A stretch of DNA of 64,000 nt, taken from contig CAVSMU010000013.1 of the NCBI GenBank assembly GCA_963729075.1, positions 31,502 through 95,501 of the forward strand. Reading direction: 5' to 3'. Positions 26,638 through 34,770 of this stretch are shown piece by piece. Both the position numbers and the translations under genes were made by a program. The DNA is from WHSW01 sp963729075 (lineage in GTDB: Bacteria; Actinomycetota; Thermoleophilia; Solirubrobacterales; 70-9). Positions within the stretch are counted from its first letter, which is position 1. Each line of letters begins with the position of its first letter. The notes below the pieces were generated by a model. It had not been told where the DNA came from. It saw nothing but the letters and a program-made list of their open reading frames with translations, and searched no databases.

Positions 26638-27674
26638 GCAGGGACCGCGACGACGCCGTGGCGGATCAGGCTCTCGGCGGTTTCGGCGATCGAGTCCTCG
26701 ATCGGCCGCGGCGCCCAGCCGAGCGTCGTCCTCGCCTTCTCCGAGGAGAGCTCGGTTCGCTTGCCGAGCCCGCCGACCACAGAGCGGATGTCGGGGTCGA
26801 AGAGCGCCATCGCGCGGACGAACAGGTTCGGGACCGTCCGCGTCGGCACCTTCGAGGCCCCCTCCCCGAGCCGCGCGCGCAGGACCTCGCCGATCTCGCC
26901 CATCCATAGGTACCGGTCGGCGGCGATGAAGCGCTCGCCGCCGGCCTCCGGCGCCGTCATCGCCCGGATCTCGAGATCGGCGACGTCGCGGACGTCGACG
27001 AGGCTGAAACCGAGCCGCGGCACCCCCGGCATGCCCTCGAGCAGGCGCTGCACGGTCTGGAGGGAGTAGGAAACGTCGTCGCTCAGCGTCGGGCCGATGA
27101 TCGCGCCCGGGTTGACGACCGCGAGGCGATCCTCCTCGCCGCGCTCGCGGACTAGCTCCCAGGCAGCCCGTTCGGCGATCGTCTTCGAGCGCACATAGGG
27201 CGTCAGCCCCGGGGCGTCGGGGTCGGTCCAATCGCCTTCGTCGAGCGGCCGGCTCGCCGCGCCGTCGGCGAGCCGGATCGCAGCGACCGAGGAGGTGAGG
27301 ACGACCCGCTTCACGTCGGCGTCGAGAGCGGCGCGCAGGACGCGCAGCGTGCCCTCGCGCGCGGGAACGATCAGCTCGTCGGGGTCCTTCGGCTGCGCGG
27401 GGGGAAAGGGCGATGCGACGTGCAGGACGTAATCGCAGTCCGCGACGGCCTCGGCCCAGCCGTCGTCCGACGTCAGCTCGGCGGCGAGCACCGTCAGCCG
27501 ATCGCCCGGATCGACCTGCGAGCCGACCGCGGCCCGCACCTGGGGCTCGCGGGTGAGGCTGCGGACCGTTGTCCGCACGTCGTAGCCGCGGCGAAGGAGC
27601 TCGATCACGCACCAGCCGCCGAGAAACCCCGATCCGCCGCTGACGAGGACCGTCTGCCCGGAAGCCTCGCTCAT
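26634..27674 (-). CDS. NAD-dependent epimerase/reductase (extended SDR)
   Basis: 346 residues. The cofactor loop is VLVSGGSGFLGGWCVIELL followed by TVRSLTR, which fits NADP. VVLTSSVAAIRLA has the catalytic Ser and TPYVRSKTIAERAAWELV the Tyr-x3-Lys pair. The family includes dihydroflavonol-4-reductase-like and aldehyde reductases of extended SDR type; the true substrate is unknown. The ATG at 27674 gives MSEASGQTVLVSGG. It diverges from the MDR reductase at 27735. Confidence 0.88.
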   Translation of the reverse strand: MSEASGQTVLVSGGSGFLGGWCVIELLRRGYDVRTTVRSLTREPQVRAAVGSQVDPGDRLTVLAAELTSDDGWAEAVADCDYVLHVASPFPPAQPKDPDELIVPAREGTLRVLRAALDADVKRVVLTSSVAAIRLADGAASRPLDEGDWTDPDAPGLTPYVRSKTIAERAAWELVRERGEEDRLAVVNPGAIIGPTLSDDVSYSLQTVQRLLEGMPGVPRLGFSLVDVRDVADLEIRAMTAPEAGGERFIAADRYLWMGEIGEVLRARLGEGASKVPTRTVPNLFVRAMALFDPDIRSVVGGLGKRTELSSEKARTTLGWAPRPIEDSIAETAESLIRHGVVAVPA

Positions 27675-27734
27675 CGCGGGGCCAGCCTAACCGGAGCGCG
27701 CCGTCGGCTCGGCTTGTGAGAGTTTGGCGGTTCG

Positions 27735-28721
27735 GTGAAGGCGATCGTCCAGGACACCTATGGCGGGACCGAGGTGCTCGCGCTGCGGGAGATCGATAAG
27801 CCGGCGATCGCCAGCGACCAGGTGCTCGTCGCCGTCGAGGCGGCGGGCGTCGACCAGGGCGTCTGGCACCTGATGTGCGGGCTCCCGTACATGGTGCGGA
27901 TCATGGGCTTCGGATTGCGGGCGCCGAAGCTCCCGGTGCGCGGCACCGAGGTCGCGGGGCGGGTCGAGGCGGTCGGCTCGACCGTGACCCGGTTTCGGCC
28001 CGGCGACGAGGTGTTCGGCGTCTGCGAGGGCTCGTTCGCCGAGTACGCGCCGGCGCGCGAGGACCGCCTGGCGCCGAAGCCGTCGAACGTGACCTTCGAC
28101 CAGGCGGCCGCCGTCCCCGTCTCGGGAGGCACCGCGCTTCACAGCCTCCGCGACAAGGGCGAGCTCGAGGCCGGACAGCGGGCGCTGATCATCGGCGCCG
28201 CCGGCGGCGTCGGGACGTTCGCCGTCCAACTGGCGAAGGCCTTGGGAGCTCACGTCACCGGCGTGTGCAGCGGGAGGAAGGCGGAGCTCGTCCGGTCGAT
28301 CGGCGCCGACCAGACAATCGACTACACCCGCGAGGACTTCGCCGACGGCCGCCGCCGGTTCGACCTGATCGTCGACACCGCGGGCCGCCGCTCGCTCTCG
28401 CACCTTCGCCGCGCGCTGACCCCGCGGGGGACGCTCGTGATCGTCGGCGGCGAGGGCGGTGGGCGGTGGACCGGCGGCTTCGGGCGCCAGATCCTCCGCG
28501 CGCCCCTGCTCTCGCTGTTCGTCGGCCAGCGGCTTCGGCCGGTGACCTACGAGGAGCGCGCCGAGGACCTGGAGGCGCTGCGGGTGCGGATCGAGGCGGG
28601 CGAGGTGACGCCGGTCGTCGGCCGCACCTTCCCGCTCGCTGAGGCCGCCGAGGCGATCCGCTTCATGCACGACGGGGGCGCCGGCGGCAAAGTCGTGCTC
28701 ACCGTCGGGTCGGGTCCCTAG
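27735..28721 (+). CDS. Quinone-oxidoreductase-like MDR protein
   Basis: 328 residues. It lacks zinc-ligand Cys and has the quinone-reductase-type pattern: VEAAGVDQGVWHLMCGLPYM, VRGTEVAGRVEAVGSTVTRF, then IIGAAGGVGTFAVQLAKALG and VTGVCSGRKAELVRSIGAD. NADPH is the usual cofactor. GTG start at 27735; the divergent epimerase begins 60 bp away, so they share a regulatory region and may act on related carbonyl compounds (inference). Confidence 0.88.
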   Translation: MKAIVQDTYGGTEVLALREIDKPAIASDQVLVAVEAAGVDQGVWHLMCGLPYMVRIMGFGLRAPKLPVRGTEVAGRVEAVGSTVTRFRPGDEVFGVCEGSFAEYAPAREDRLAPKPSNVTFDQAAAVPVSGGTALHSLRDKGELEAGQRALIIGAAGGVGTFAVQLAKALGAHVTGVCSGRKAELVRSIGADQTIDYTREDFADGRRRFDLIVDTAGRRSLSHLRRALTPRGTLVIVGGEGGGRWTGGFGRQILRAPLLSLFVGQRLRPVTYEERAEDLEALRVRIEAGEVTPVVGRTFPLAEAAEAIRFMHDGGAGGKVVLTVGSGP

Positions 28722-28737
28722 GTGGGACGATGCGAAC

Positions 28738-29109
28738 GTGGAAGCTGCCGAGCTGCGTAGGTGGTGTCTCGCGCAGAGCGGGGCCGTTGAGGACTTCCCG
28801 TTCGGCCCCGAGCACTCGGTATTCAAGGTGGGCGGCAAGATGTTCGCGCTGAGCACCCTCGAGCGCACGCCGCTCGCAGTGAGCGCCAAGTGCGAGCCGG
28901 AGCTCGCGCTTCAGTTGCGGGACACCTACACCGCGATCCGTCCCGGCTACCACCTGAACAAGCGACACTGGAACACGATCACGCTCGACGGCAGCCTTTC
29001 CGACCAGCTCGTACGCGAACTCATCGCGGACTCCTACGACTTGGTCGTCAGCGCACTCCCGAAGCGCACGCGCGAGGAACTCGGGTGGGCGCCGGAAGCA
29101 GACCTTTAG
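28738..29109 (+). CDS. MmcQ/YjbR family protein
   Basis: 123 residues. The N-terminus LRRWCLAQSGAVEDFPFGPE, the strand VFKVGGKMFALSTLE and the region IRPGYHLNKRHWNTITLDG with SLSDQLVRELIADSYDLVV are the well-known signature of the YjbR fold (double-wing DNA-binding-like, function unproved). GTG at 28738 lies 16 bp after the MDR stop, so both are likely one transcript. It overlaps the convergent small secreted gene by four bases. Confidence 0.9.
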   Translation: MEAAELRRWCLAQSGAVEDFPFGPEHSVFKVGGKMFALSTLERTPLAVSAKCEPELALQLRDTYTAIRPGYHLNKRHWNTITLDGSLSDQLVRELIADSYDLVVSALPKRTREELGWAPEADL

Positions 29110-29339
29110 TCCGAGACGACCGTGCAGTCCTCACCGAACTTGGCTTTGAACACCGCGCCCGCCTTCTCGTTCGCCCGCGTGATGCCATGAAGCGCGGCAT
29201 CGGCGGCTGACACGAATACGACCGGCTCCTCTCCGGGAACCTGGCACACCCAGTTCGTTCTCGCTCCAGCGCCTGCGGGCAACGCGAGCGCCAGCGTGAT
29301 CGCGGTGGCCGCCACGATGGCGGCGATGAATCGCCTCAT
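29106..29339 (-). CDS. Small secreted protein
   Basis: 77 residues. Residues 1-27 are a signal peptide (MRRFIAAIVAATAITLALAL and then PAGAGA). The mature part of about 50 residues has only two Cys (NWVCQVPGEEP and FGEDCTVVSD), which could form one disulfide, and the phrase VFVSAADAALHGI. ATG at 29339 follows GAAAGGGGCATC. The gene diverges from the amine oxidase gene. The family is not recognised. Confidence 0.65.
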   Translation of the reverse strand: MRRFIAAIVAATAITLALALPAGAGARTNWVCQVPGEEPVVFVSAADAALHGITRANEKAGAVFKAKFGEDCTVVSD

Positions 29340-29385
29340 GACGATGCCCCTTTCGGTTCGACATGAGGACTCTATACCGCTGGAC

Positions 29386-29415
29386 TTGACAGGCTCGACC
29401 GAATCGGCGTAGCGT
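29386..29415 (+). promoter_or_regulatory. Probable sigma-70-type promoter of the amine oxidase gene
   Basis: TTGACA at 29386-29391, an 18-bp spacer and TAGCGT at 29410-29415 match the housekeeping consensus TTGACA/TAnnnT. A start near 29422 would leave a leader of about 30 bases before GTG 29454, with GAGGAGGGAAC as its ribosome site. Confidence 0.55.
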
Positions 29416-29453
29416 GCATCGAACGCTCTAACGCGCCGCCAAGAGGAGGGAAC

Positions 29454-31082
29454 GTGCCTGGATTGGGAGACCCGCTGGTCCGACAGATGAGAAGGCTCGC
29501 CCAGGCCCACGCGGCGTTCCCGGGACGGCCGCCGAAGGATCGCGAGGAGCTGCTCCGCTGGTACGAGAGCGAGCGCGCGCGCGAACCGAATGAGACCGGC
29601 GGGCCCGGCGCGTCCGGGATCTCCCGCCGCGAGTTTCTCCAGCGTGGCGCCGCCGTTGGCGCGGGAGTCGTAGGCGCATCGGCGCTCGGCTTGGGCCGGG
29701 CGCGTCCCGCGTTCGCACGAGACGCCAACGTGGTCATCATCGGCGCCGGGCTCGGCGGCCTGACGTGCGCCTACCGGTTGATGCGCCACGGCATCTCCTC
29801 GACCGTGTACGAGTCGCGCGATCGAGTCGGGGGGCGCTGCTGGACGATCCGGGTCTTCGAGAACGCACAGACCGTGGAGCACGGCGGGCAGTACCTCGAC
29901 AGCCGTCACCACCACATCCGCAAGCTGGCCAAGGAGCTCCGGGTGCCGCTCGTCGACACCGAGGCCCAGTCGTTCCCGGCGGGGTCCGGCGACTACTACT
30001 GGTTCGACGGGGCCTTCCACACGCCGGATGAGATCTTCGCCGACTTCGATCTCGTCTTCGACCGCATCAGGGCCGAGTACCGGCGGGTCGGGCGCTACTT
30101 CTACAACCAGGCCAAGGCCGAGGCGATCGCCTTCGATCAGATGACCATGAACGAGTGGCTCGATGACAACGTTCCGGGCGGCCTCGACTCGCTTCTGGGC
30201 CAGGCCATCGAGCGCTCGAACACCGGTTTTTGGGGGCTCGACGGCGACCAGCTCTCGGCGGTCAATCTGTTCGAGTTCTACGTCTTCCCATATCCGGGGG
30301 CGGACGAGCGGTTCCGCGTCGCGGGTGGCAACGACGTGATCCCGCATCGGCTCGCCGAGGAGCTGCCGAGCGGGACGATCCGCTACGAGCGGCCGCTCGA
30401 GGCCGCCTGGACGCGCTCGGACGGCAAGATCGGGCTGAAGTTCGCAGGCCAGGCGGGCGACGTCGTCGCCGACGTCGCTGTGTTCGCGCTTCCGTTCACC
30501 GTCCTGCGCGACCTCGACACCTCGGGCCTCAACGTATCGGCCCGGCGCCGGCGCGCGATCGACACTCTGGCCATGGGCACGAACGCGAAGCTTCAGTTCC
30601 AGATGAACCGGACGCTCGCCGACGTCGACTGGACGGGCGCCTTTCGCAGCGACGAGCCCGAGTTCGGGACCTGGGACAGCACCTACGGGCAATCGGAGCC
30701 GCATCCGGAGACTCCGGTGATCACGATCTACAACGGCGGACGCGCAGGGGCCGGTTACGACCCCGCGGAGCCGCATGCCATCGCGACTCCCGCGATCATC
30801 AACACGGCCCTCGATGCGCTCGCTCGCGGCGTCGTCGACATCCACGACGCCTACAACGGGATCGCCTACCTCGACTCGTGGGTCGACGACCCCTGGGTCC
30901 ACGGCTCGTATGCCGGCTTCGCGCCCGGCCAGTACACGGACTTCTGGGGCTTCCTCGAGCGGCGTGAGGGTAACGCGCTGTTCGCGGGCGAGCACACATC
31001 GACGCACAGCCAGGGCTATCTCAACGGCGGGGTCGAGAGCGGCGAGCGAGCGGCGCGCCAGGTGTTCAACACGCTCGGGTAG
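29454..31082 (+). CDS. Tat-exported flavin amine oxidase
   Basis: 542 residues. A polar lead of about 50 residues is followed by ISRREFLQRGAAVGAGVVGA, a twin-arginine signal. The FAD domain begins VVIIGAGLGGLTCAYRLMRHG with YESRDRVGGRCWTI (GxGxxG and the GGR motif of monoamine oxidases). The C-terminus LFAGEHTSTHSQGYLNGGVE is the second FAD-binding segment. So it should oxidise an amine outside the membrane, giving aldehyde, ammonia and peroxide. The substrate is not evident. The promoter at 29386-29415 fits. Its end overlaps the convergent monooxygenase by 17 bases. Confidence 0.9.
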   Translation: MPGLGDPLVRQMRRLAQAHAAFPGRPPKDREELLRWYESERAREPNETGGPGASGISRREFLQRGAAVGAGVVGASALGLGRARPAFARDANVVIIGAGLGGLTCAYRLMRHGISSTVYESRDRVGGRCWTIRVFENAQTVEHGGQYLDSRHHHIRKLAKELRVPLVDTEAQSFPAGSGDYYWFDGAFHTPDEIFADFDLVFDRIRAEYRRVGRYFYNQAKAEAIAFDQMTMNEWLDDNVPGGLDSLLGQAIERSNTGFWGLDGDQLSAVNLFEFYVFPYPGADERFRVAGGNDVIPHRLAEELPSGTIRYERPLEAAWTRSDGKIGLKFAGQAGDVVADVAVFALPFTVLRDLDTSGLNVSARRRRAIDTLAMGTNAKLQFQMNRTLADVDWTGAFRSDEPEFGTWDSTYGQSEPHPETPVITIYNGGRAGAGYDPAEPHAIATPAIINTALDALARGVVDIHDAYNGIAYLDSWVDDPWVHGSYAGFAPGQYTDFWGFLERREGNALFAGEHTSTHSQGYLNGGVESGERAARQVFNTLG

Positions 31083-32574
31083 GCGGCCCGAACCACGTGG
31101 CCAGCGCCTCAGGTAGCCCAACCTGGGTGTTCTCTCCTACCCAGGCGACGTAGCCGTCCGGGCGGATCAGCACGGTGGTGGGGGCGCTGACCACGCCGAT
31201 CACGGGGAGCTCCCACTCCCCTTCGTAGCTCGCGTCGATCAGCTGGACCCGGTCAGCCCATGGTGTGATGTCGACCTCGCCTCGCTCACCGAGGTTGAGC
31301 AGCAGCGGCCGTGCGTCGTGCAGCAGCTCGAAGGCCCGGAGCGGGCCGTCCGCGGCAATCAGGTCGAGATCCGGCATGCGGCGTCCGACCAGCGGATGTC
31401 CCTCGCCGAGGTCGTAGTGAATGTCGAGCCCGGAGATCATTCCGGCGAGCCGCTTGCGAGGCTCGTCCATGCTCGCCAGCTCCGACACCACATCGACCAG
31501 GGCCTCGATGCGGTCGTCCCGGCGTTGGAGCACGCTCTGCGCCATCGTGTACTCGAGCGCGCGGGCGGCGACCGGGTGGCGCTCGGCGTGATAGCTGTCC
31601 AGGAGGCGGTCCGGGGAGGTCCCGTTGACCACCTGAGCCAGCTTCCAGCCCAGATTCACCGCGTCCTGCACACCGAGGCTGAGGCCCTGTCCACCGGCCG
31701 GGTAATGCACATGGGCTGCATCGCCGGCCAGCAGCACTCGTCCGTCGCGGTAGGCCGCGGCCTGGCGAGTCATATCGGTGAACCTGGAGATCCACGTGGG
31801 GTTGTGGATCCCGAAGTCGGTGCCGTACACGGTGATGAGCGCTTCGCTCAGATCACGCAGGGTGGGCTCGCTGCCAGGCCCGAGCTGCTGCTCGGTCACG
31901 ACGACCCGGACCGTCCTTCCATCCTCCATCCTGTGGAGGCCGTGGACGCCCGCGGCGTCATGACGGATGCCCAGCGGCGGCTCCTCGGTCATCTCAACCT
32001 CGGCGATCAGGTTGCTCTTCGTCGGATCCCACCCCGGGAACTCGATGCCGGCTGCTTTGCGGATGAGACTGCGCCCCCCATCGCACCCGACGAGGTAATG
32101 CGCCCGCAGCGGCACGCCGTCGGACACGCGGACGTCAACTCCGGTGTCGTCCTGCGCGAAGCCCGTCACCTCACACTCGTAGTAGATGCGAACCGGCAGC
32201 TCGGCGATCCAGGCGGCCATGATCCGCTCGATCTGGTTCTGAAAGATCCCGAGCGAATACGGATGACGCGTCGGGAAGTCGCTCATGTCCAACACGGTCG
32301 AGCCGAACGTCGCGACCTGTGCTGCCTGACCCTCTGCGAGGAACCGATCAGCGACCCCACGCTGATCGAACACCTCGATCGTGCGCGAGTGAAACCCGCC
32401 GGCCCGTGAGTCGGCGAGCACGTGATCGGGACGCCGCTCGACGACCGCGACGTCGACCTTCGCCAACGCCAACTCGGCCGCCAGCATCATCCCCGCTGGA
32501 CCGCCTCCCGCGATGACCACCGCATGCTCGGTCACCGCCACATTCCCGTCGGATGCGTCACGAGCGACACCCAT
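31066..32574 (-). CDS. FAD-dependent aromatic monooxygenase (rifampin monooxygenase type)
   Basis: 502 residues. AVVIAGGGPAGMMLAAELAL is the dinucleotide fold, YLVGCDGGRSLIRKAAGIEF the DG motif and RVLLAGDAAHVHYPAGGQG the GD motif, all of group A flavoprotein hydroxylases; AGGFHSRTIEVFDQRG is typical of the Rox/PgaE branch. The C-terminal 100 residues have the thioredoxin-like tail of that branch. I chose ATG 32574 because GGAGGGG lies six bases upstream of it; an ATG at 32628 is possible but lacks an RBS. It may inactivate a polyketide or rifamycin-like antibiotic (family inference). Confidence 0.88.
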   Translation of the reverse strand: MGVARDASDGNVAVTEHAVVIAGGGPAGMMLAAELALAKVDVAVVERRPDHVLADSRAGGFHSRTIEVFDQRGVADRFLAEGQAAQVATFGSTVLDMSDFPTRHPYSLGIFQNQIERIMAAWIAELPVRIYYECEVTGFAQDDTGVDVRVSDGVPLRAHYLVGCDGGRSLIRKAAGIEFPGWDPTKSNLIAEVEMTEEPPLGIRHDAAGVHGLHRMEDGRTVRVVVTEQQLGPGSEPTLRDLSEALITVYGTDFGIHNPTWISRFTDMTRQAAAYRDGRVLLAGDAAHVHYPAGGQGLSLGVQDAVNLGWKLAQVVNGTSPDRLLDSYHAERHPVAARALEYTMAQSVLQRRDDRIEALVDVVSELASMDEPRKRLAGMISGLDIHYDLGEGHPLVGRRMPDLDLIAADGPLRAFELLHDARPLLLNLGERGEVDITPWADRVQLIDASYEGEWELPVIGVVSAPTTVLIRPDGYVAWVGENTQVGLPEALATWFGPPTRAC

Positions 32575-32742
32575 ATTTCGCCCCTCCATTCCCGTAGTTT
32601 CGGCTTGCGGCGGGCGATTATGCGGCACGACTCACGTCCTCATGAGAGCCTTCAGTGCGGTATAAAGTGAAAGTGGCGGGGGGCTAGGTAGTTGTCGATT
32701 CGCCGCCGTCAACGGCCCCCGGTAACTGCCTCCAAGAAGCCG

Positions 32743-32767
32743 AAAACCCCGCCGATCGCGGGGTTTT
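32743..32767 (-). terminator. Intrinsic terminator after the lipoprotein gene
   Basis: AAAACCCCGC, loop CGATC, GCGGGGTTTT: a perfect ten-base stem that gives a T run in both directions. It lies 28 bp past the stop of the lipoprotein gene on the minus strand and also shields the monooxygenase gene. A similar, less perfect version stands at 63925-63950. Confidence 0.85.
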
Positions 32768-32794
32768 CTCCGACGGGCCTCGGCTGGGGCGGCC

Positions 32795-33328
32795 TCAGTA
32801 GCCGTAGCCGCCCGCCTGTGAGCCCGCGGTGGTGCTCTGACCCTGTTGCGGCGCGCCGCCGACCGTGAGCACGTGCCAGGTGAAGTCCTTGCCGCCGAAC
32901 GAGTCCTTGACGCCGTCGCCGTTGACCTGGCCCGGCGAGTCCTCGGCGAACGTATACAGCGGCGCCCCGTCGAGCGTCACCTGCTCGGTGCCGTCGGGAC
33001 GTTTCACCGTCCCCAACTTGCCGGTCACATCGGCAGAGCCGGTCGGGGCGCCGGCTGCGGTCAGTGGCTTCCAGATCTGAGCGCACGAGCCGGTGCACTG
33101 GATCATCCCGTTCGCCTCCTGCGACGGCGAGTACAGCGCGTCGCCGTTGGAGTCGACGAGGACGGTGCCGACGCCGTCTACGCTCGCTGTCATCACCGTG
33201 TCGCCGCCGGTGCTGGCCGCGGCGGTGGCGGTGTCCGAGTCGCCGCTCGACCCGCAGGCCGAGAGCGCGAGCGCGGCGATCAGGAGGGAGACGACGGACA
33301 GTGCTGCGGTGCGGCGATAGGCGTTCAT
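32795..33328 (-). CDS. Secreted-repeat lipoprotein (Lipoprotein_15 / COG4315 type)
   Basis: 177 residues. The signal ends LLIAALALSACGSSG with the lipobox Cys. After a Ser/Thr/Ala linker come two copies of the secreted repeat: ALYSPSQEANGMIQCTGSCA with QIWKPL, and LYTFAEDSPGQVNGDGV. Such repeats occur in electron-transfer-associated or surface lipoproteins with unknown role; two Cys flank the repeat core. The tail (QQGQSTTAGSQAGGYGY) is low complexity. The terminator at 32743-32767 follows. Confidence 0.88.
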   Translation of the reverse strand: MNAYRRTAALSVVSLLIAALALSACGSSGDSDTATAAASTGGDTVMTASVDGVGTVLVDSNGDALYSPSQEANGMIQCTGSCAQIWKPLTAAGAPTGSADVTGKLGTVKRPDGTEQVTLDGAPLYTFAEDSPGQVNGDGVKDSFGGKDFTWHVLTVGGAPQQGQSTTAGSQAGGYGY

Positions 33329-33404
33329 GCCCGGTAATACGGTGGCCGGGCGGCCGCGGCCCGCCGCCCGGCTAACGATTACATAAGAATCGGCTCCCTA
33401 CGCT

Positions 33405-34178
33405 ATGAGCGACGCGAGCAACTCCGCCGAGCCGCACCGGTTCTTCTTCGTCCACATTCGCAGGACCGCGGGAGGCGCGCTTCGCCGACGACTGATCAAT
33501 CACTTCGGCGAGTTCGCCGTCTACCCCACCCGGGGCGTGGATGGAACCGACCCGGTGAAGCTCATGCTCTCGGTCGAGCATCTGCGCGAGCGGCTCGCGG
33601 CACGGGGAGATCAGATCCGGGTCCTCACCTGTCACCTCCCGTTGTGCACGGTCGAGCAGATCGAGGGGTCCTTCACGACCATGACACTGCTCCGCGACCC
33701 CGTCGAGCGCACGCTCTCGTCCCTGCGCGACGATCGGGAGACCAACCCGACCAGCCACAGCTCACTCGAGCAGATCTACGACGCCGGGGGCCGGTTCACC
33801 GTACTGAGGCACAACGAGATGACCAAAGAGCTCTCGTTCACGCCCGCGGAGAACGCCGGGATGGCCAAGGTGCTCTCGCTGAGCCCGGCGGAGATCGCGC
33901 GTCCGGACGCTCCCCGGGTGGAGCTCGGCCGAGGCCACCTCGAGCGCGCCAAGGAGCGCCTCGCCGGCGTCGACGCCGTCGGTCTCCAGGAGCGCTTCGA
34001 GGATTTCTGCGACGAGCTCTCGACCCGGTTCGGCTGGGACCTCGGCGAACCCGAGCGCGTCAACACCACGGCTGCGGTCGAGGTCTCGGAGAGCTTCCGT
34101 GCCCGGCTGAGCGAGGACAACGCGCTCGACATCGAGCTCTACGAATTCGCGAAGCGGCTGGTCTCGAGCCGCGGCTGA
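33405..34178 (+). CDS. Sulfotransferase-family protein
   Basis: 257 residues. FFFVHIRRTAGGALRRRLI is the 5'-phosphosulfate-binding loop of the Sulfotransfer_2 type (normally HIPKTAGT), and LLRDPVERTLSSLRD is the 3'-phosphate site RxPxxR. An acceptor cannot be named; related proteins act on glycolipids or polysaccharides. ATG 33405, divergent from the lipoprotein gene with 76 bp between starts. Confidence 0.8.
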   Translation: MSDASNSAEPHRFFFVHIRRTAGGALRRRLINHFGEFAVYPTRGVDGTDPVKLMLSVEHLRERLAARGDQIRVLTCHLPLCTVEQIEGSFTTMTLLRDPVERTLSSLRDDRETNPTSHSSLEQIYDAGGRFTVLRHNEMTKELSFTPAENAGMAKVLSLSPAEIARPDAPRVELGRGHLERAKERLAGVDAVGLQERFEDFCDELSTRFGWDLGEPERVNTTAAVEVSESFRARLSEDNALDIELYEFAKRLVSSRG

Positions 34179-34251
34179 TCACCCGAGTCGGCGAGTGGAT
34201 GTTTTCGCCTCAGCTCGAAACCGCGGGGCTGCTCGTCCGCGTGCGACCCTC

Positions 34252-34279
34252 TTGACATCGCTCCTTCCGGACGTAGGCT
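34252..34279 (+). promoter_or_regulatory. Probable sigma-70-type promoter
   Basis: TTGACA at 34252-34257, a 16-bp spacer and TAGGCT at 34274-34279 match TTGACA/TAnnnT. It lies about 40 bp upstream of the ATG at 34316, with GAGGAGGGG as the ribosome site between. Confidence 0.55.
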
Positions 34280-34315
34280 CGCTCGTGACATTCGCGGCAC
34301 TCGAGGAGGGGTGAA

Positions 34316-34758
34316 ATGCGAGCGAGTTCGATGTTCTTGGCGACTTGCACGGCCGCGGCAGCACTCGTGTTCGCGCTCTTTGGTGGTGTCGTCACCGCTG
34401 CCGAGCATGGACCGGGCGGCAACAGCGACGCCGCCAAGGCCTGTCAGAAGACGGGCTACCAGGATTGGGTGCGCGAGGACGACAGCGCCTTCGAAACGAG
34501 CGATGAGTGCACCGCCTATGCGGCCGAGGGGGGACGCTCAAGCCGAAGCTGACCTTCGCGAGTGCCTGCACCCTCCTGGGCGGCACGTTCACCGCCGTGG
34601 GCGATGACGGCGGGGTGTGCGAAGTCTCAGGGGTCGGGGGGCTTGTGGAGTTCGCCATCCTCAGTGGAGTGTTTGACCAATTGTGTCCTCTGGAGTTCAC
34701 GAGCAACTTTGTTGACGGCGGGATCTCGAGCTGGGCCTGCATAAGGGAACCCGCCTAG
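34316..34758 (+). CDS. Small secreted Cys-containing protein, one frameshift
   Basis: Two pieces give one protein of about 147 residues. The first (34316 to about 34535) has a signal peptide (FLATCTAAAALVFALFGGVV) and KACQKTGYQDWVREDDSAF. After a lost base in a G6 run at about 34530-34536 the frame continues TLKPKLTFASACTLLGGTFT and FAILSGVFDQLCPLEFTSN to the stop at 34758. Six Cys in the mature part suggest disulfides. The join restores an EGGTLKPKL reading, so a homopolymer miscall is likely. The family is not recognised. Confidence 0.62.
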
Positions 34759-34770
34759 CGCGGGTTCGGC